From: Entoloma clypeatum | Taxonomy: Eukaryota; Basidiomycota; Agaricomycetes; Agaricales; Entolomataceae | DNA length: 64,000 nucleotides | Assembly (NCBI GenBank): GCA_963565915.1 | Contig: OY751493.1 | Span: forward strand, 3,410,001-3,474,000 | Direction of reading: 5' to 3' | Part shown: piece after piece, positions 38,740 to 51,300 of the stretch | Position numbering within the stretch: the first letter of the stretch is position 1 | Layout: every line of letters starts with the position of its first letter | Notes under the pieces: model-generated | Told to the model about the DNA's origin: nothing | The model's input: the letters and a program-made list of their open reading frames with translations, nothing else | Database searches by the model: none | Program-made: the position numbers and the translations under genes

Positions 38740-39566
38740 ATGGTAGGAATTTTCCTTGTTTCCCTCAATGATATTCTGACAGATTACAGTCAATCATGGA
38801 ATACAACGGTGGTTCCGTCATCGCCATGGTCGGCAAAGATTGCGTCGCCATTGCATCCGATCTGCGTCTTGGAAATCAAGCATTGGGCATCTCATCCAAT
38901 TTCCAAAGGGTATGTATTGGACGTATCCCCCTTCAACCTAGCTGAGTCCCCGCGGTCAAGATATTTTCAGTAACGGATCGTATCTACATCGGATTACCTG
39001 GTCTAGCGACAGACGTCGCAACATTGTGCGTCCAATCATTCATCCGTTGACTGCCTTGAATGAAAAATATTTATACGTCAGGCGCGAACGATTTCGCTTC
39101 CGAGTCAACATGTACACTATCAAGGAGGAACGAGAAATCGAACCAGAAACTTTCGCTCACCTTGTGTCCTCAACACTCTATGAACATCGTTTTGGTCCTT
39201 ACTTCATCGAACCAGTCATGGCAGGCCTATCAAAGACACCATCTGGTGGTGTCAAACCATTCATCGCTGCGACGGACCTCATTGGATGCCTAAATTTTGC
39301 GAAGGACTTTGTGGTCGCAGGGACTGCCAGCTCGAAGCTATACGGTGTCGCTGAAGGACTATGGGAACCTGGCTTGGAACCTGAAGATCTTTTCGAGACG
39401 ATATCTCAAACCATTATGAACGCGGTGGATCGTGATGCATACTCTGGCTGGGGATGTATGGTACATGTGATGTGAGTTTGCCCCATCCTAACATCTCCCA
39501 TCTCACAATGATTACAGCACAAAGGATAAGGTCGTTACACGCACGCTGAAGGCGCGAATGGACTAG
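38740..39566 (+). CDS. PUP3: 20S proteasome subunit beta-3
   Basis: The first exon is the ATG alone (38740-38742). A 47-nt intron follows and exon 2, from 38790, reads SIMEYNGGSVIAMVGKDCVA, the canonical beta-3 N-terminus. Further motifs: IASDLRLGNQALGISSNFQR, VTDRIYIGLPGLATDVATL, FRFRVNMYTIKEEREIEPET, FGPYFIEPVMAGL, FIAATDLIGC, and the end KVVTRTLKARMD. Beta-3 is a non-catalytic ring subunit made without the Thr propeptide, which matches its short lead. It acts in the nucleus and cytosol. The divergent MoaA-MoaC start is 118 bp away. Confidence 0.96.
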
Positions 39567-39644
39567 ACTATTAGCATCTGTGTATCAATAATAATAAGCT
39601 CTTGCCTCAATATTGAACATACACATACCTAAGTAGTAGTACAT

Positions 39645-41486
39645 ATGTCTCCTTCCCTCTTACTGCCTAGATCTCTTCTCGTCATCATCTTGGTCATTGT
39701 CCTTGCTTTCCTCATCGAACGATGGGGGCCATCTAAAACACAGATCTCGCGGCAGTCTGGCGAAGGATGTCTGCATCCTGTTTCTTATGCGCAGAATTCG
39801 ACTGGTGGCACCTCTCGTCCACTTGAACGTATTTCTGTTCAACCATTGACCTCTAAAACCCCTGACACGACTGCGATCATTCTCAATTGGTCCCGCCTCC
39901 CCAACGTTATACGGATCGTTGGCTTGTTATGCCAAACCTCATTGAATCAATCGATTGCCGACATCGTGGTGTGGAATAACAGTCCAACGGCAGTTACACA
40001 CGAAGTACACATCCCATCACGACTACATCTAGATACTGATGCTGTTAGTTTTCAGGATTTCGCGATCACACAATGTACAAAGGATAGGCTAACAATTTAT
40101 AATTCTCCTGCGAATTTATACTTCTATGCTCGATTCATTGCCTGTTCCAAAGCCAGGACGCGCTATTGCTTCATTCAAGTATTTTCGAGCTTAGTCGGAT
40201 ATTCTCCAGAATGCTTAGTTCTCTCTCTCCAGGATGATGACTATCTCGTGTTGCCCGACATAATAAATGCATTGCACTCTGAGATATTAACAACCTCGGT
40301 CGCTGGAATACACCTCTTACCTGCACATGAAAAACTATCAAGCGATTTGCGTACTATTCGCATCGATGCACGCAGACATACATCTTTCGCATGGCTTGGC
40401 CACGGTGCTATAATTCATCGGAGACGAGCAATCGATTTCTTGTCCTTGATGGACTGCCTAAACGCGTCCGAAGACGAGTTGAAAATGGCTGATAATTACT
40501 TCACCATATTGAGCAACACCTTTGTTGTGACTTGGTTTGACCAAGGTATCGAGTTGGGTGGTGGGCAGCCGTTCACAGTCGGAAATGAGGGGGAGGGAAG
40601 GAATAGGCATCATATAGTATGTCAACAGTCACACTTGAGCATCTGAGTCTCTTGAAAGACACACCTACAGATCAGAGCTACAGAGATGCTTGAATATATT
40701 TTGACAAATCCCAATCTATCTTGCCTGGATGATGGTTCTGCTTTGCCCTACGTGCAGAGGGAATATGACCCAGATCCTCCCCTACATCGAGCTCCCTGCC
40801 TTGGTTCGACTTGCGTATTGGAAACCTCAATCAATATGCTTCCAGACACAATCAATCGCAGCTGTCCACATTTGACCCAGATGTTGGCTCACGAAGCGGC
40901 GAATATGAATATGTTGGGTGAAGGACACAAAGTTCACTATGTAACTTATCCACCTTCCAACGCAGTGGACGGGGATGCAAGTACGGCGTTTTGCAGCTTT
41001 GACAGTATGTATCGCTTGCCTTCAAGGTTCGAGACTCACGGCTCAACGTTATTTTCAGATGCTAAAGAAGGGGATATGATATTACTGAAGCATTTTCGGA
41101 AGATAAGTCTGGATCGGTTGCCTGTTGAGCTGACTTTTCTTATAGACGTCGATACTGAAGAGGTCTTACGGGCCGCTGCGTTTGAGATGCTTGTTGATGA
41201 AAACTGGGTATGTAGTACAGTACAGTCTTGTTGGGGATTTAGAAATCCTGAATGGACGTCTATATAAAAGGTTACGTCCGACCGTGCGCTTTCTTGTTTG
41301 GAAACAAGGATCGAGGCAGTGACTGCAAAACACTCTATGCAAGGCTGGCTTCAAGAATGCGCGATGGAGTTTCCACTTGGGGCCAATTTCAACGCAGGGC
41401 CTGACACCTTTCGGGTTCGTCTTCCAAGGAATGTGGAAGAGCGATGGTGTGTGTATGAAATCTGGGTGCGAGGTGTCCGTAGATGA
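39645..41486 (+). CDS. Type II membrane glycosyltransferase-like protein
   Basis: N-terminal signal anchor (LLVIILVIVLAFLIERW), then a lumenal domain. AIILNWSRLPNVIRIVGLLC and IADIVVWNNSP resemble the nucleotide-sugar fold of GT64/exostosin-type enzymes. After an intron, QDDDYLVLPDII supplies a DxD-type metal site. FAWLGHGAIIHRRRAIDFL, EDELKMADNYFTILSNTFVV and WFDQGIELGGGQPF follow, plausible acceptor-side motifs. The C-terminal third (about 40850-41486) has SNAVDGDASTAFCSF and EMLVDENW, similar to a discoidin (F5/8-type) sugar-binding fold. Likely Golgi; donor and acceptor unknown. It starts 78 bp after the PUP3 stop on the same strand. Homology to GT64 is by pattern only. Confidence 0.75.
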
Positions 41487-41544
41487 GATATTGAACTATT
41501 TATGAGTGCGTTACATAAAATTGACAAAGTTTAGTTATGTAAAC

Positions 41545-41558
41545 GTTAACCGGTTAAC
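41545..41558. promoter_or_regulatory. Perfect 14-bp palindrome gttaaccggttaac
   Basis: A perfect inverted repeat 37 bp upstream of the NIPSNAP start codon (41596). It has the form of a dimeric transcription-factor site (two GTTAAC half-sites around a CCGG centre). No factor is assigned. Confidence 0.5.
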
Positions 41559-41595
41559 CCTCCAAACTCCAAGGCTGCAACCCGCCTCCAACATC

Positions 41596-42767
41596 ATGTC
41601 CGCCATCCTTTCAGGCAGAGTTGCAGCTCGTGCGGTTCCACCGCCAACGACGCGCAGGGCCATATCCGTCAAGGTACTGCACCCAAGCTTCGATCATACA
41701 GTTCTTCCTTGACCCTCGCTAACTCGTGTAGTCATTATTGCATGGATCTCCGGAAGCAAAGAAGGTTGGCGAATCGGAAATGTTGCAACATTCTCGAATA
41801 GTTGGTCGAGGGAAATATGTTCATGGTTTCGAGAGCAAGTCCAGTTTGCAATGACTACAAGCCGTACCTCAATCGTCTTGCAGCCCATCGAGTCAAGCCC
41901 GACAAAGGCGAAGCATACAAGAAAGCAGCGTAGGTTTTGATGTGTCAAGCAATCCTCGTAGTCTCAACATCTTATCAGGGAGCGGTATTATTTGGGCATA
42001 AAGGACGATCCAAGGCTACATGTTAAACTGACTGGTAGCTGGGAAACATGGGTCGGTGAACAAGACACATTTGTTCATATCCTGGAGTACGAAAATTACG
42101 GCGGCCTAGACGAGACTATGAAGTTATTGAAAACAACGACCGAGGTATGTGGCCAATTATGGCTCCCCCGAAATCCTTCAACAAGTTCTAGCACGTCGAG
42201 GCATACCAAGCAATGGTGCCCTTCTTGACATCTCGTGCCTCCCAGTTGAACCAGGAGTTTGCTTTTTTCCCTTCAGCGCCGCCCCATGCGCAGGGGGGTA
42301 TATTTGAACTGCGGACATATTCCCTACAACCAGGTACCCTTTTGGAGTGGGAGAATACTTGGTACGCCCCTTAAACATGGCACTCGCTCTTTCGCCTGTA
42401 TCAACCGTTTTTGCCTTAGGCGGAGGGGCATTGAAGCGCGTCGGGATCTCACCTCACCAGTAGGTGCATGGTTTTCGCAAATCGGGCGCTTGCATCAGGT
42501 GCATCACCTCTGGCAATATCCGTGCGTGCTCAAGGTTATGGATTGAATCATGTCGTCCCTAACCTGACCGCAGTTCTTTGGATGCGCGTAAAGAACTCCG
42601 CGAAAAGGCATGGCAACTTGATGGGTGGGCTGAGACTGTGTCCAAGGTGAGACTCGAGTAGTCTCCGCAGGGTCATTGCTTACTGTAAAGCTGTTTAGAC
42701 TGCACAACTAGCGAAAGCGATGGATTGTTTTATCCTGGCGCCACTACCATTCAGTCCTTTGAAGTAA
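41596..42767 (+). CDS. NIPSNAP-family mitochondrial protein
   Basis: Begins MSAILSGRVAARAVPPPTTR, an Arg/Ala-rich mitochondrial leader, then SLLHGSPEAKKVGESE. The two ferredoxin-like NIPSNAP repeats are visible: VKLTGSWETWVGEQDTFVHI with LEYENYGGLDETM, and GGIFELRTYSLQPGTLLEWE followed by RDLTSPVGAWFSQIGRLHQV with HHLWQYPSLDARKELREKAW. The end is CFILAPLPFSPLK. NIPSNAP proteins sit in the mitochondrial matrix or membrane and in animals act in mitophagy signalling; the fungal role is not known. At least six introns; a readable frame was obtained across all segments named. Confidence 0.9.
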
Positions 42768-42930
42768 TACTGTGTTGAAAACCGTTTTGATCTGTAGTAT
42801 TTCAATGAATTCCCTCGGTGCATGCTACTTCAGGCGGTGTCACGTGAAGAAATAAGGCATATTTTGAGAAGTTAACGATCTCAGGCGGGTGGGTAGATAT
42901 GTGAGACATATTTTGCTCTTCTCCCACAAC

Positions 42931-45900
42931 ATGGACTGGCATTACACCGACCATTCAGATGATGATGCCTCCAACGATGCACGGCCCATCAACAGGAAAA
43001 GGAGTAGTAGAGGTTCGACTTGCTTGAGATTACTTTACCATCCCGGTTTACACCATAACCATATAGCGTGTGATCAGTGTCGAAAGACGAAGAGTAAGTG
43101 TGAGCGGCCAGCAGGGAACGATTTGCCGTGCAAAAGCTGTGTAATGGCTGCCACAGGTTGGCATGAACATCTTCCATCGTCGTGATTCTGTCTCACATCA
43201 ATCCCCAAGCTTGCACCTTCCTAGGCATGTTTACTCCATTTCCCTTGTGTCCCGCTGCCATCTGAATACACCATCATCAGGACCCAGTTACAAACGTGGC
43301 CCCCCGAAAGGATATATTCATGCCATTGAGCAGAGGTGGCACCAGGTTGAGTCATTGTTGGGTGCCATCATCCAATGCCCCGATTCTCGAGTCCAAGACC
43401 TCGTCTCCGCATTAAGTCAAGACGACCTTGCCCGGGAAATAATACGGAGAGTCGATAACGGGCCATATGTTGGTTTCTACTTCTGCTTCGATGATTGCTC
43501 AGACACTGACTGTTATACAGGGTCCGTCGGGCCGACGCAGTCAGCCTGATGGAGCAACTAAGGAGGACTTTTTTGCCTCTATATTAAAGAGTAATGAGAG
43601 TGCGAGTTCTCGTGACCCCGCTCGTTCTTGTCGGCAGTCAAGGGTATCTCGAGAAATCGTTTCTTTGACTCATGGTTCGTCGCACACATCATCTCTCAGA
43701 TGCTCACCGACATCACGTTTGGCAAGATAACGGGCTTTCAGTGCTACCTACTAAAAAGTGGCAGGATAATCTATCCAACCAACTCGCTTCCTCTTCCAGG
43801 AGTGTTGTTCAAGACACTCCACCAGTCGCACGGCGAAGGAAACTGGATTCCACAGACAGTAATGCACACTACCCTAATTGGGACGAAATGTACACGTTGG
43901 AACCTGGTATGAGATCAGGCAAGGATTTTATTACAGCACCCTCATGATGATTCTTTTTCAACCAGAGCCCGATGACGTACAAGATGCCTTGGACGCCATA
44001 GGAGGATTGGCATTAGGCGAGAATCAAGAAGTAAGTTGACCACCCAGATATAAGAATCTTAGTTCAAGGGCCCTATGAGGTCCGATACCACGGAAAAACC
44101 AGTGGGTTGCACATACTTAGTCGGAATCGTACAGACGATCGAAATATTGGGGGTTTATGGTAAGCTCTGTTTCCTTGCACTACACAGACAACCAATTGGG
44201 CCGTCAATCCTAGGCGGTTACCTCTACCCGAGGTATGGCCTGGTACTAGCCATCCAGAAAAAGTCCGAGAACAGGATATTCTTGTATCACTGCCCCCGAT
44301 TTACATTCAAGATCGACTTGTGGACCTTTACTTCAACTACGTTCATCCTATGTTCCCCGTTTTGCACAAGACACGTTTCCTAACAGAGTTTAACCTGAGG
44401 TATTGTAATACTTATTCTTCTTTCAGTCTCGTTATTCAGAGACATACCTCATATTCTACAGGAAACAGAAGTAAGACATCAGTTTTATTATGACTCTTGT
44501 CTGCTGATAAGGAGTGGCAGTTCAGGTTACCGTCACACGTCACCGGACTACTCTTCAGATGCCATCCGCCCAGATTCATCTCAAGAAATAACTCCACTTC
44601 TGCTGTTCGCAATCTTTGGCATAACAGCTCGTTTTTGCGAAGACGAACTGCCACCCCCACCAGCGGGGAAGATGTGGGAGGCTGGTTCCAACTATCTATT
44701 CAGTGCAAGAACAATTTTAGGTCAGCCCTCGTTCAGTATAGTTCTAATCGTCATATAACGTTTCGCTAGCTAGGGGCTTCCGCCAGTCAAGGCTATCCAC
44801 AGTCCAATCTTTGTTACTTTTGGGGTACCGCGAATTCGGAATTGGTAATTCACCTGTGGCCTAGTTCTGTTCGATTCACATCATCATGTCCACAGCATCG
44901 ATGGAACAGGCTTGGTTGTTCGTTGGTAAGTATTAATGACTTCACTGGGATGTTGTATCTGAAGTTCATTGCAAGGCATGGCCATGAGGATGGTTAGCTT
45001 CATCATCTGGTACCACCTACCTATTCCAACAGTTTCGGCCCCCAGGCAATAGATCTGGGCCTAAATTGCGATTCTTCCACATGGAGAATACACGGGCATG
45101 GCATTCTCTCCCCGACAGAAATTGAGACTCGTTGCCAAATTTGGTGGTCATGTTGCATTGCAGATAGGTTCGTCGTCATTAGCTATACCTGCTTTAGAGT
45201 CTAGGATTATCGCTCCCGAATTTTTTTGATTCAGATATGGCTCACTGTACCTAGGTAAGCTTTGCCTGTTCATATTAACTCAAGGTGATTAATTTTGCAA
45301 TCCAGGAAGGCCTATCGTGCTCAAAGACGACGATTTCGATACGCCGCTACCTGTCGTGAACCCAGTGAGGATACTCATCTACACGCATCAGAATTTTGCC
45401 GCTGATGGTTGATGTAGGATGATGACCAAATCTTTTGGCCACCTATGCCCCGGTGCAACCTTGACCCTTCCTACCCACCCGTCGCTGGGCGGCTTTCAAG
45501 CTGCTTCCGTGCTTTTGCTAGTCTTTGTAGGCATTGGTATTATCTCTTATCATGTTCCTTTTTAACTAAGACATCGGCTAGCCTTGATCTCTGGTAGCAT
45601 TGTCACAAATATATATACCGTCCGGCGCGTTCCTTTTGCAACCCGGAAGGTGAAATATGCAGAAATAGAAAGACGACTGGACCAGTGGTTTATTGGTCTA
45701 CCGGACCAACTTCGATATGACACAACAAGCAGACGATCGGCAATACCTCCGCCGCACGTCCTTTTCCTGAACATCAGATATTGGGCTATCGTACTATTAC
45801 TCAATCGAGCATTGTATGTCGCTCCTTTCACCTTGTTCGCCGTCTATTGATTTCAACGCAGCGTACCAAATACTACGAAGGGGTGAATAATCTCCCCCTT

Positions 45901-46888
45901 GATTATATTGATATTGACATTTACCTTTTGGACAGAACAGAATCAACTTCCCGCAATACCTTTGAGCTTAAAGCGTTTGATTTGGCACAGGGTGCAGCTA
46001 GTCATATCAGCTCTATCGGTAAGCGAGGAACCATTTTAAGCAGAACGCATTATTGACACTTGACAGTGACTACGTATCGTGAAACATTCACTTTGAAACG
46101 AGTCTCTCCCTTTTTGCCTTCTTCCGTTCTCGCCGCCGGGTAAGGTGGATTTCCAAGTATGTCTATCTTTTACTGACAAAGCCCTCTTCAGCATCATGCA
46201 TCTATTGACACGTCCGCCTTTTTACTGTAATCTCTAGTTCCAATTAACTTCGTTTTACAGTAACTCTACGACCTTCTAATCCGCAAGCCTCTCTTGGTTT
46301 GCAGCAATGTATGGCAGCTCTAAAAGATATGGAGGTATGGTTTCTGTACAAGTGTGCTAAGTCTTTCTGACGCCTTGACAGATGGTCTGGCCCAGTGCGA
46401 CTCGTGGATGGGAATTGCTAGACGGCGTCAAGACGGATTCCGAGGGCATTTTTACTCCGCCACCGTCCCATTTTCCAGGCAGGCCTAAGAGACTAGCGGA
46501 AGCCGCTTTCGGACAAGAAGAAGAATACCTCAGGCTTCAACAGGAAGGTTTTGATGATCAAACCAGTCTCAATTGCCCTAACGCAGGCCAAAATGGGGTG
46601 GAACAGTTGGGCACGCGGATCATGGCACACATGCTAGGGATTAACATCCCAGGTATCGAACCATCAACGTCATATTATCCAGGTTATGAATGGTGGCCTC
46701 GTTCCTACGAGGATAGTCCTCCTTCTCAGGAGATATCGCCTTCTCCCATGAATCCAAGGGATGTGTCTCCACCAATAACTGTGTTGTCATCCTCTTCTAC
46801 TGGACATCTGACGACATCGGTCGTCCCAGAGTGGAGTTCAGCGGCCCCCACTCACTATCCGCACGACTTTGGCTGCTTCAGCCTATGA
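42931..46888 (+). CDS. Zn2Cys6 transcription factor with fungal-specific regulatory domain
   Basis: Exon 1 (MDWHYTDHSDDDASN... to G of Ala) is acidic then basic. The binuclear zinc cluster follows from about 43068: ACDQCRKTKSKCERPAGNDL with PCKSCVMAATACTF, a CX2CX6CX9CX2CX6C pattern. The last Cys is on a 15-nt exon (43210-43224). The next intron, 43225-43280, starts GC (GCATGT) and has an in-frame stop, so it must be removed. The linker GPSYKRGPPKGYIHAIEQR leads to the middle homology domain: LYFNYVHPMFPVLHKTRFL, LLLFAIFGITARFCEDE, then MRMAIDLGLNCDSSTW and IETRCQIWWSCCIADRYGSL. The tail is Ser/Pro-rich and ends DFGCFSL. A nuclear regulator; its targets are unknown. Exons in 43.9-46.3 kb are only partly fixed. 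Confidence 0.88.
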
Positions 46889-47053
46889 TAATGTACCAAT
46901 ATTTAGTTGCACGCATTAGAAGACGGTTTTTGTAAATGTTGACCCTGAATCTGCCTTGTCCGAAAAGAGATAAACAATGGCCGATCGTGTGGTTACGTAA
47001 TATTCTATAACAAGAATGTGTTCCGTCGCTTGGAAAAGTGCTGAACCAATACA

Positions 47054-48349
47054 ATGTCAGGCGTGCACGCCATGCCAAATTCTGAAGCAGCAGGTCGCAA
47101 AAGAAAGGTCAAGTGCGTACTCTTTCGCTATTCATTCAAGTATCATAAAAGCCTGATCACTGGACAGGCTCATCTTAAACATGCCTGATCATGCGTCCAC
47201 GAGTGAGATGCCATCCTCGCCCGCGACCCCTTCTTTGTCAGATATGAGCGAAGATTCAATCGCAGAATATTTTCCCGACTATATGCATAAGAATCATCAA
47301 CCACATTCAGACTGTCCAGACAGCCTGCGATGCCTGCCCGAGACGAACGGACGACCTCAGCATACCCTTCCCGTTATCCTTCGCTGTGCTATCCTTGGAA
47401 GTTCCCAGAAGAGACTCACCATTCGAGAGATATACGCTGCCATGGAAGCTAAATATACATATTATAAGACTGCTGCACCGTCATGGAAGGTTCGCATTCC
47501 CTGCCTGATGGTCATCTGGAATCTCAAACATCTTTATAGCAATCAATCAGACATCATCTATCATTGAATAGGCTGTTCGAACGGCAACCTAGACCAGCAA
47601 CAGACCCTGGTTATGGGTCATACTGGACGGTGAATCTCTCTGCCACCCCAGGAACTAAGAGGCCACGGAAACGCGGCGGAACCAATAAAGATTTATCCAA
47701 TACATCACCAGTACCGCTCAGGAAGAGGGGTAGGCCCCGGAAGATATTACCAACAATTGGTGTGGAAGTTCCCCAACGATTTTTGCTGCTAAACCAGGAT
47801 CCACCCAACTCTCATGTCGGCTCTGCAATATGTCACGTTGCCGAAACCGGGTGTATTCAGCTGGGAGGAGCGGAATCTATCGAGGACAAACCGGAGCCGG
47901 CAGACGATGGAGTCGCTTACGGGCTTGAGGATGGCGATGGCTATGAGAGCGAAGACCAGTTGCCAACGCATCCGATGGATCGACGGGCTTCCCTGGTCGG
48001 GCTGAGCAGCTTTGGTCCATCGAGATCTACACCATTCGAACTTCCACCCTCACAGGACAGGTCGAATAAAGTGATAGAACAGCTGCAGGCTGAGCTTGAA
48101 GGTCTGCGGCAACAATCAGGAGAGGCAGTCTCGCTCTCACTACGACTATCTGAACAGCTAGCTCAGGCGCAAGCAGAGTCGTCTAGCACTCGAGCGATAC
48201 TCCGGACAATAGAAGGCTTACTCGAAGACGAGAGGAGGAGGAGGAGGAAAGCGGAAAGAGCAGTGGAGATTGAGGAGAAGGGACGTCGAAAAGCTGAGGA
48301 GGCATTGGACGATCTGCTTTCACAGTCAATAGTAGATGATGTCATTTGA
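47054..48349 (+). CDS. Forkhead transcription factor with AT-hook and coiled coil
   Basis: Start MSGVHAMPNSEAAGRKRKV, then after an intron LILNMPDHASTS. Forkhead domain at about 47345-47635: HTLPVILRCAILGSSQKRLT, IREIYAAMEAKYTYYKTAAP, and the recognition helix SWKQSIRHHLSLNRLFER (its codons split by an intron after Lys), followed by a GYGSYWTVN wing. Then an AT-hook-like RKRGRPRKI, a Pro/Asp-rich region and a C-terminal coiled coil (QLQAELEGLRQQSGEAV and on). Such forkhead proteins regulate cell-cycle, morphogenesis or stress genes in fungi. The stop lies 37 bp before the start of UTP13 on the same strand, separated by a T-rich stretch. Confidence 0.9.
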
Positions 48350-48386
48350 TCGCAAGTTCACACGCTTTTTTTGTTTTGTTTTTTTC

Positions 48387-51300
48387 ATGACCATCTCTAC
48401 ACGTCGACCACAGTTGAAGACGGCGTATGTTTCTCTGAAAATACACTCCGTAAACCGTCACTAATGCTCATGCAAGTTTCAAGAATGCCCGTTCTGTCGG
48501 TCCGTTGCACACTGGTGGGCCAGTCGCCATCACAACGGACGGCGTCAACCTTGTAACCTGCGTCTCTGAGGACGTACTCTTGACAGATATTGCGACCGGT
48601 CATGAACTTTGCCGTTTTCCTGGTGTAAGTCTCGATGTTGCTCTCTCAGAGTTTGGTTCGTTACATCTTAGGATGCAGGATGCTCAAACAATCAACTCTC
48701 TCTGTTTATCGCCTTCCTCAAGCCATCTGCTCGTTTTCACCGCATCACTTTCTCTTCGCGTCTTCCAACTACCCACTGCTGCCACCCCATCGAAAAACCT
48801 GATACATCCCGTCCGCGTAATCTCTCGTGCACACGATGCTCCCGTTCATGTATGCAAGGTTGATCCTACCTCCACCTACCTTGCCTCTGGCTCCGCTGAT
48901 GGTGTCGTCAAAGTCTGGGATATTCGGAAGGGATATGTCACCCACGTCTTCAAAGGCCATGGTGGCGTTGTAAGTGCGTTGGCTTTCAATTATCCGCGGG
49001 ACCTTTCTTCCACCAGACGGGAACAAAATATGCACTTGATTACAGGCTCAGTAGATACCCGCATCAGGATTTTTGACCTGTCTGCGACCTCAGCAAATCT
49101 AGGCGGTGGTGGAAAACCTGAGGCGGTCCTTGAAGGCCACTTTTCCGTCCCCCGAGGTCTTGATGTATCACATGACGGCAAATGGCTCGTAAGCGGTGGA
49201 CGGGACTCGGTTGTTCTCGTCTGGGACATCTCTCCAAAACCGTTGGATTCCAAAAGCAGCGGCAGGGCCAAGGGAAAAGGGAGGGCATATGCCTCAACAC
49301 CTGCGAAAACAATCACCGTTCTCGAAAGAGTTGAGGCACTTGGTCTCCTCCATTCAGAGGAAGATCTTACAGGATCTTCCTCTGGGCTAGACGGAATACG
49401 ATTTTATACCGGCGGTGAGAAAGGAGTCGTCAAGGTCTGGAACGGCAAGGCTGGAACGGTTATTTTCACACTTGGGAAGGAGCAGACAAAGGTTACCGAG
49501 GAGCAAGAGGAACAGAAACAAATACTTGATATATTGTATGTTCATCTTATAACATTCTGTTTCTTTTTATCTAAAGATCGGTTGATAGATATGTCCCTTC
49601 AACCTCAACCCTGGTTTCTGTTCATGCAGATCAAAATCTCCTGTTCCATTCACTTTCGACACGATCCCTTTCCCGACAATTGATTGGATACAACGATGAG
49701 ATCGTCGACGCGACTTTCCTATCTCCGAAATTCTCCGCGTCCCCCCAAATACCTTCGCCAAACGATTCGCATTTAGCCCTCGCCACGAACTCCTCCCTTA
49801 TCCGCCTATATGATACCAACTCTTTTGACGCCCGCCTTCTTGAAGGTCATACTGACATCGTATTAGCGCTCGATCATGGAGTTGGAGGCCGCTTACTTGC
49901 GAGTGGGAGCAAAGATTGCTCTGCCAGAATATGGGCCCCTCTGCGGAACAATGAATGGGGTTATGGATGTGTCGGGATCTGTGAAGGGCATGCAGAAGCT
50001 GTCGGTGCGATCGCGTTGTCGAGGAAAGCTGGCGCCGAAGGAGAGATAGAGCACCCTCAATTCATGTTCACTGGAAGCCAAGATCGAACCATCAAAATGT
50101 GGGACTTGAGTGGTGTGCCTTTGACCTGGGAGGAAAGTGGGGACGGTCAACCGCTACTCTGCAAAAGCCTTACAACCCACAAAGCGCACGAGAAAGACAT
50201 CAACGCTCTAGATGTTGCCCCAAACGACAAGTTGGTGGTCTCTGGATCTCAGGACCGAACTGCGAAAATATACGCGATCGAGTACACCCCTACCTTCGGT
50301 GGTCACTCGCCGCGTGGAGAGCTCAAACTGGTGGGGACTTGCAAAGGCCATAAACGCGGTGTATGGACTGTGCGCTTTGGACGAACGGAGAGGATCTTGG
50401 CGACGGGAAGTGGGGATAAGACTGTGAAGTTGTGGAGTTTGGATGACTTTTCATGTTTGAAGACATTTGAAGGGCACACAAATTCGGTTTTGAGAGTTGA
50501 CTTTGTCAATATGGGTTTGCAACTCGTAAGTGCTGCCTCGGATGGTTTGGTGAAGTTATGGAATATACGGGAGGAGGAGTGTGTCGCAACTCTGGATAAC
50601 CATGAGGACAAGGTATGACTATCGGGTTACCTTCCAGCCACGAATAACATAATGATCTAGGTTTGGGCACTGGCAGTCAGCGCTGACGAACGCAAAATCG
50701 TATCTGGTGCTGCCGATTCGGTAGTTACATTCTGGGAAGATTGTACAGAGGAGAAACAACAGGAAGAGGAATCACGACAAGCTCAACTGGTTCAGAAGTA
50801 AGTTGAACTCCATAATGCTTGGAACGTCTTGCTCACTTCGGTATGTTGCAGGGAGCAAGACTTCTTGAATTATATTCACCTGAATAACTACCGAAAAGCC
50901 ATAGAACTTGCATTGGCCATGGAGCAACCTGGCCGCTTACTTTCCATGTTCAGAACCATTTCAAACAACGACTTTGAAGAGGATTCCATCACAGGACGCT
51001 CATCAGTGGACGAAGTTATTCGAACCCTTGGGGGTTCAGACCTCGCCAAGTTGCTTAGATTTGCGCGAGATTGGAACACAAATGCCAAGACGAGCCGAGT
51101 AGCTCAAGGGGTGCTCTACGCTATCATGAAGTTGAAATCAGCCAATGAGATGATGAAGGCACTTCAAGACGGATCGTGCGAAGTTGCTTTTGAGCGGACA
51201 ACTCATGAAAAGACGAGTGGGACGACACTGAAGGAGTTGGTTGATGCTCTGATTCCATACACTGAAAGACACCTAGCAAGGTTGAACAAGCTGGTCCAGG

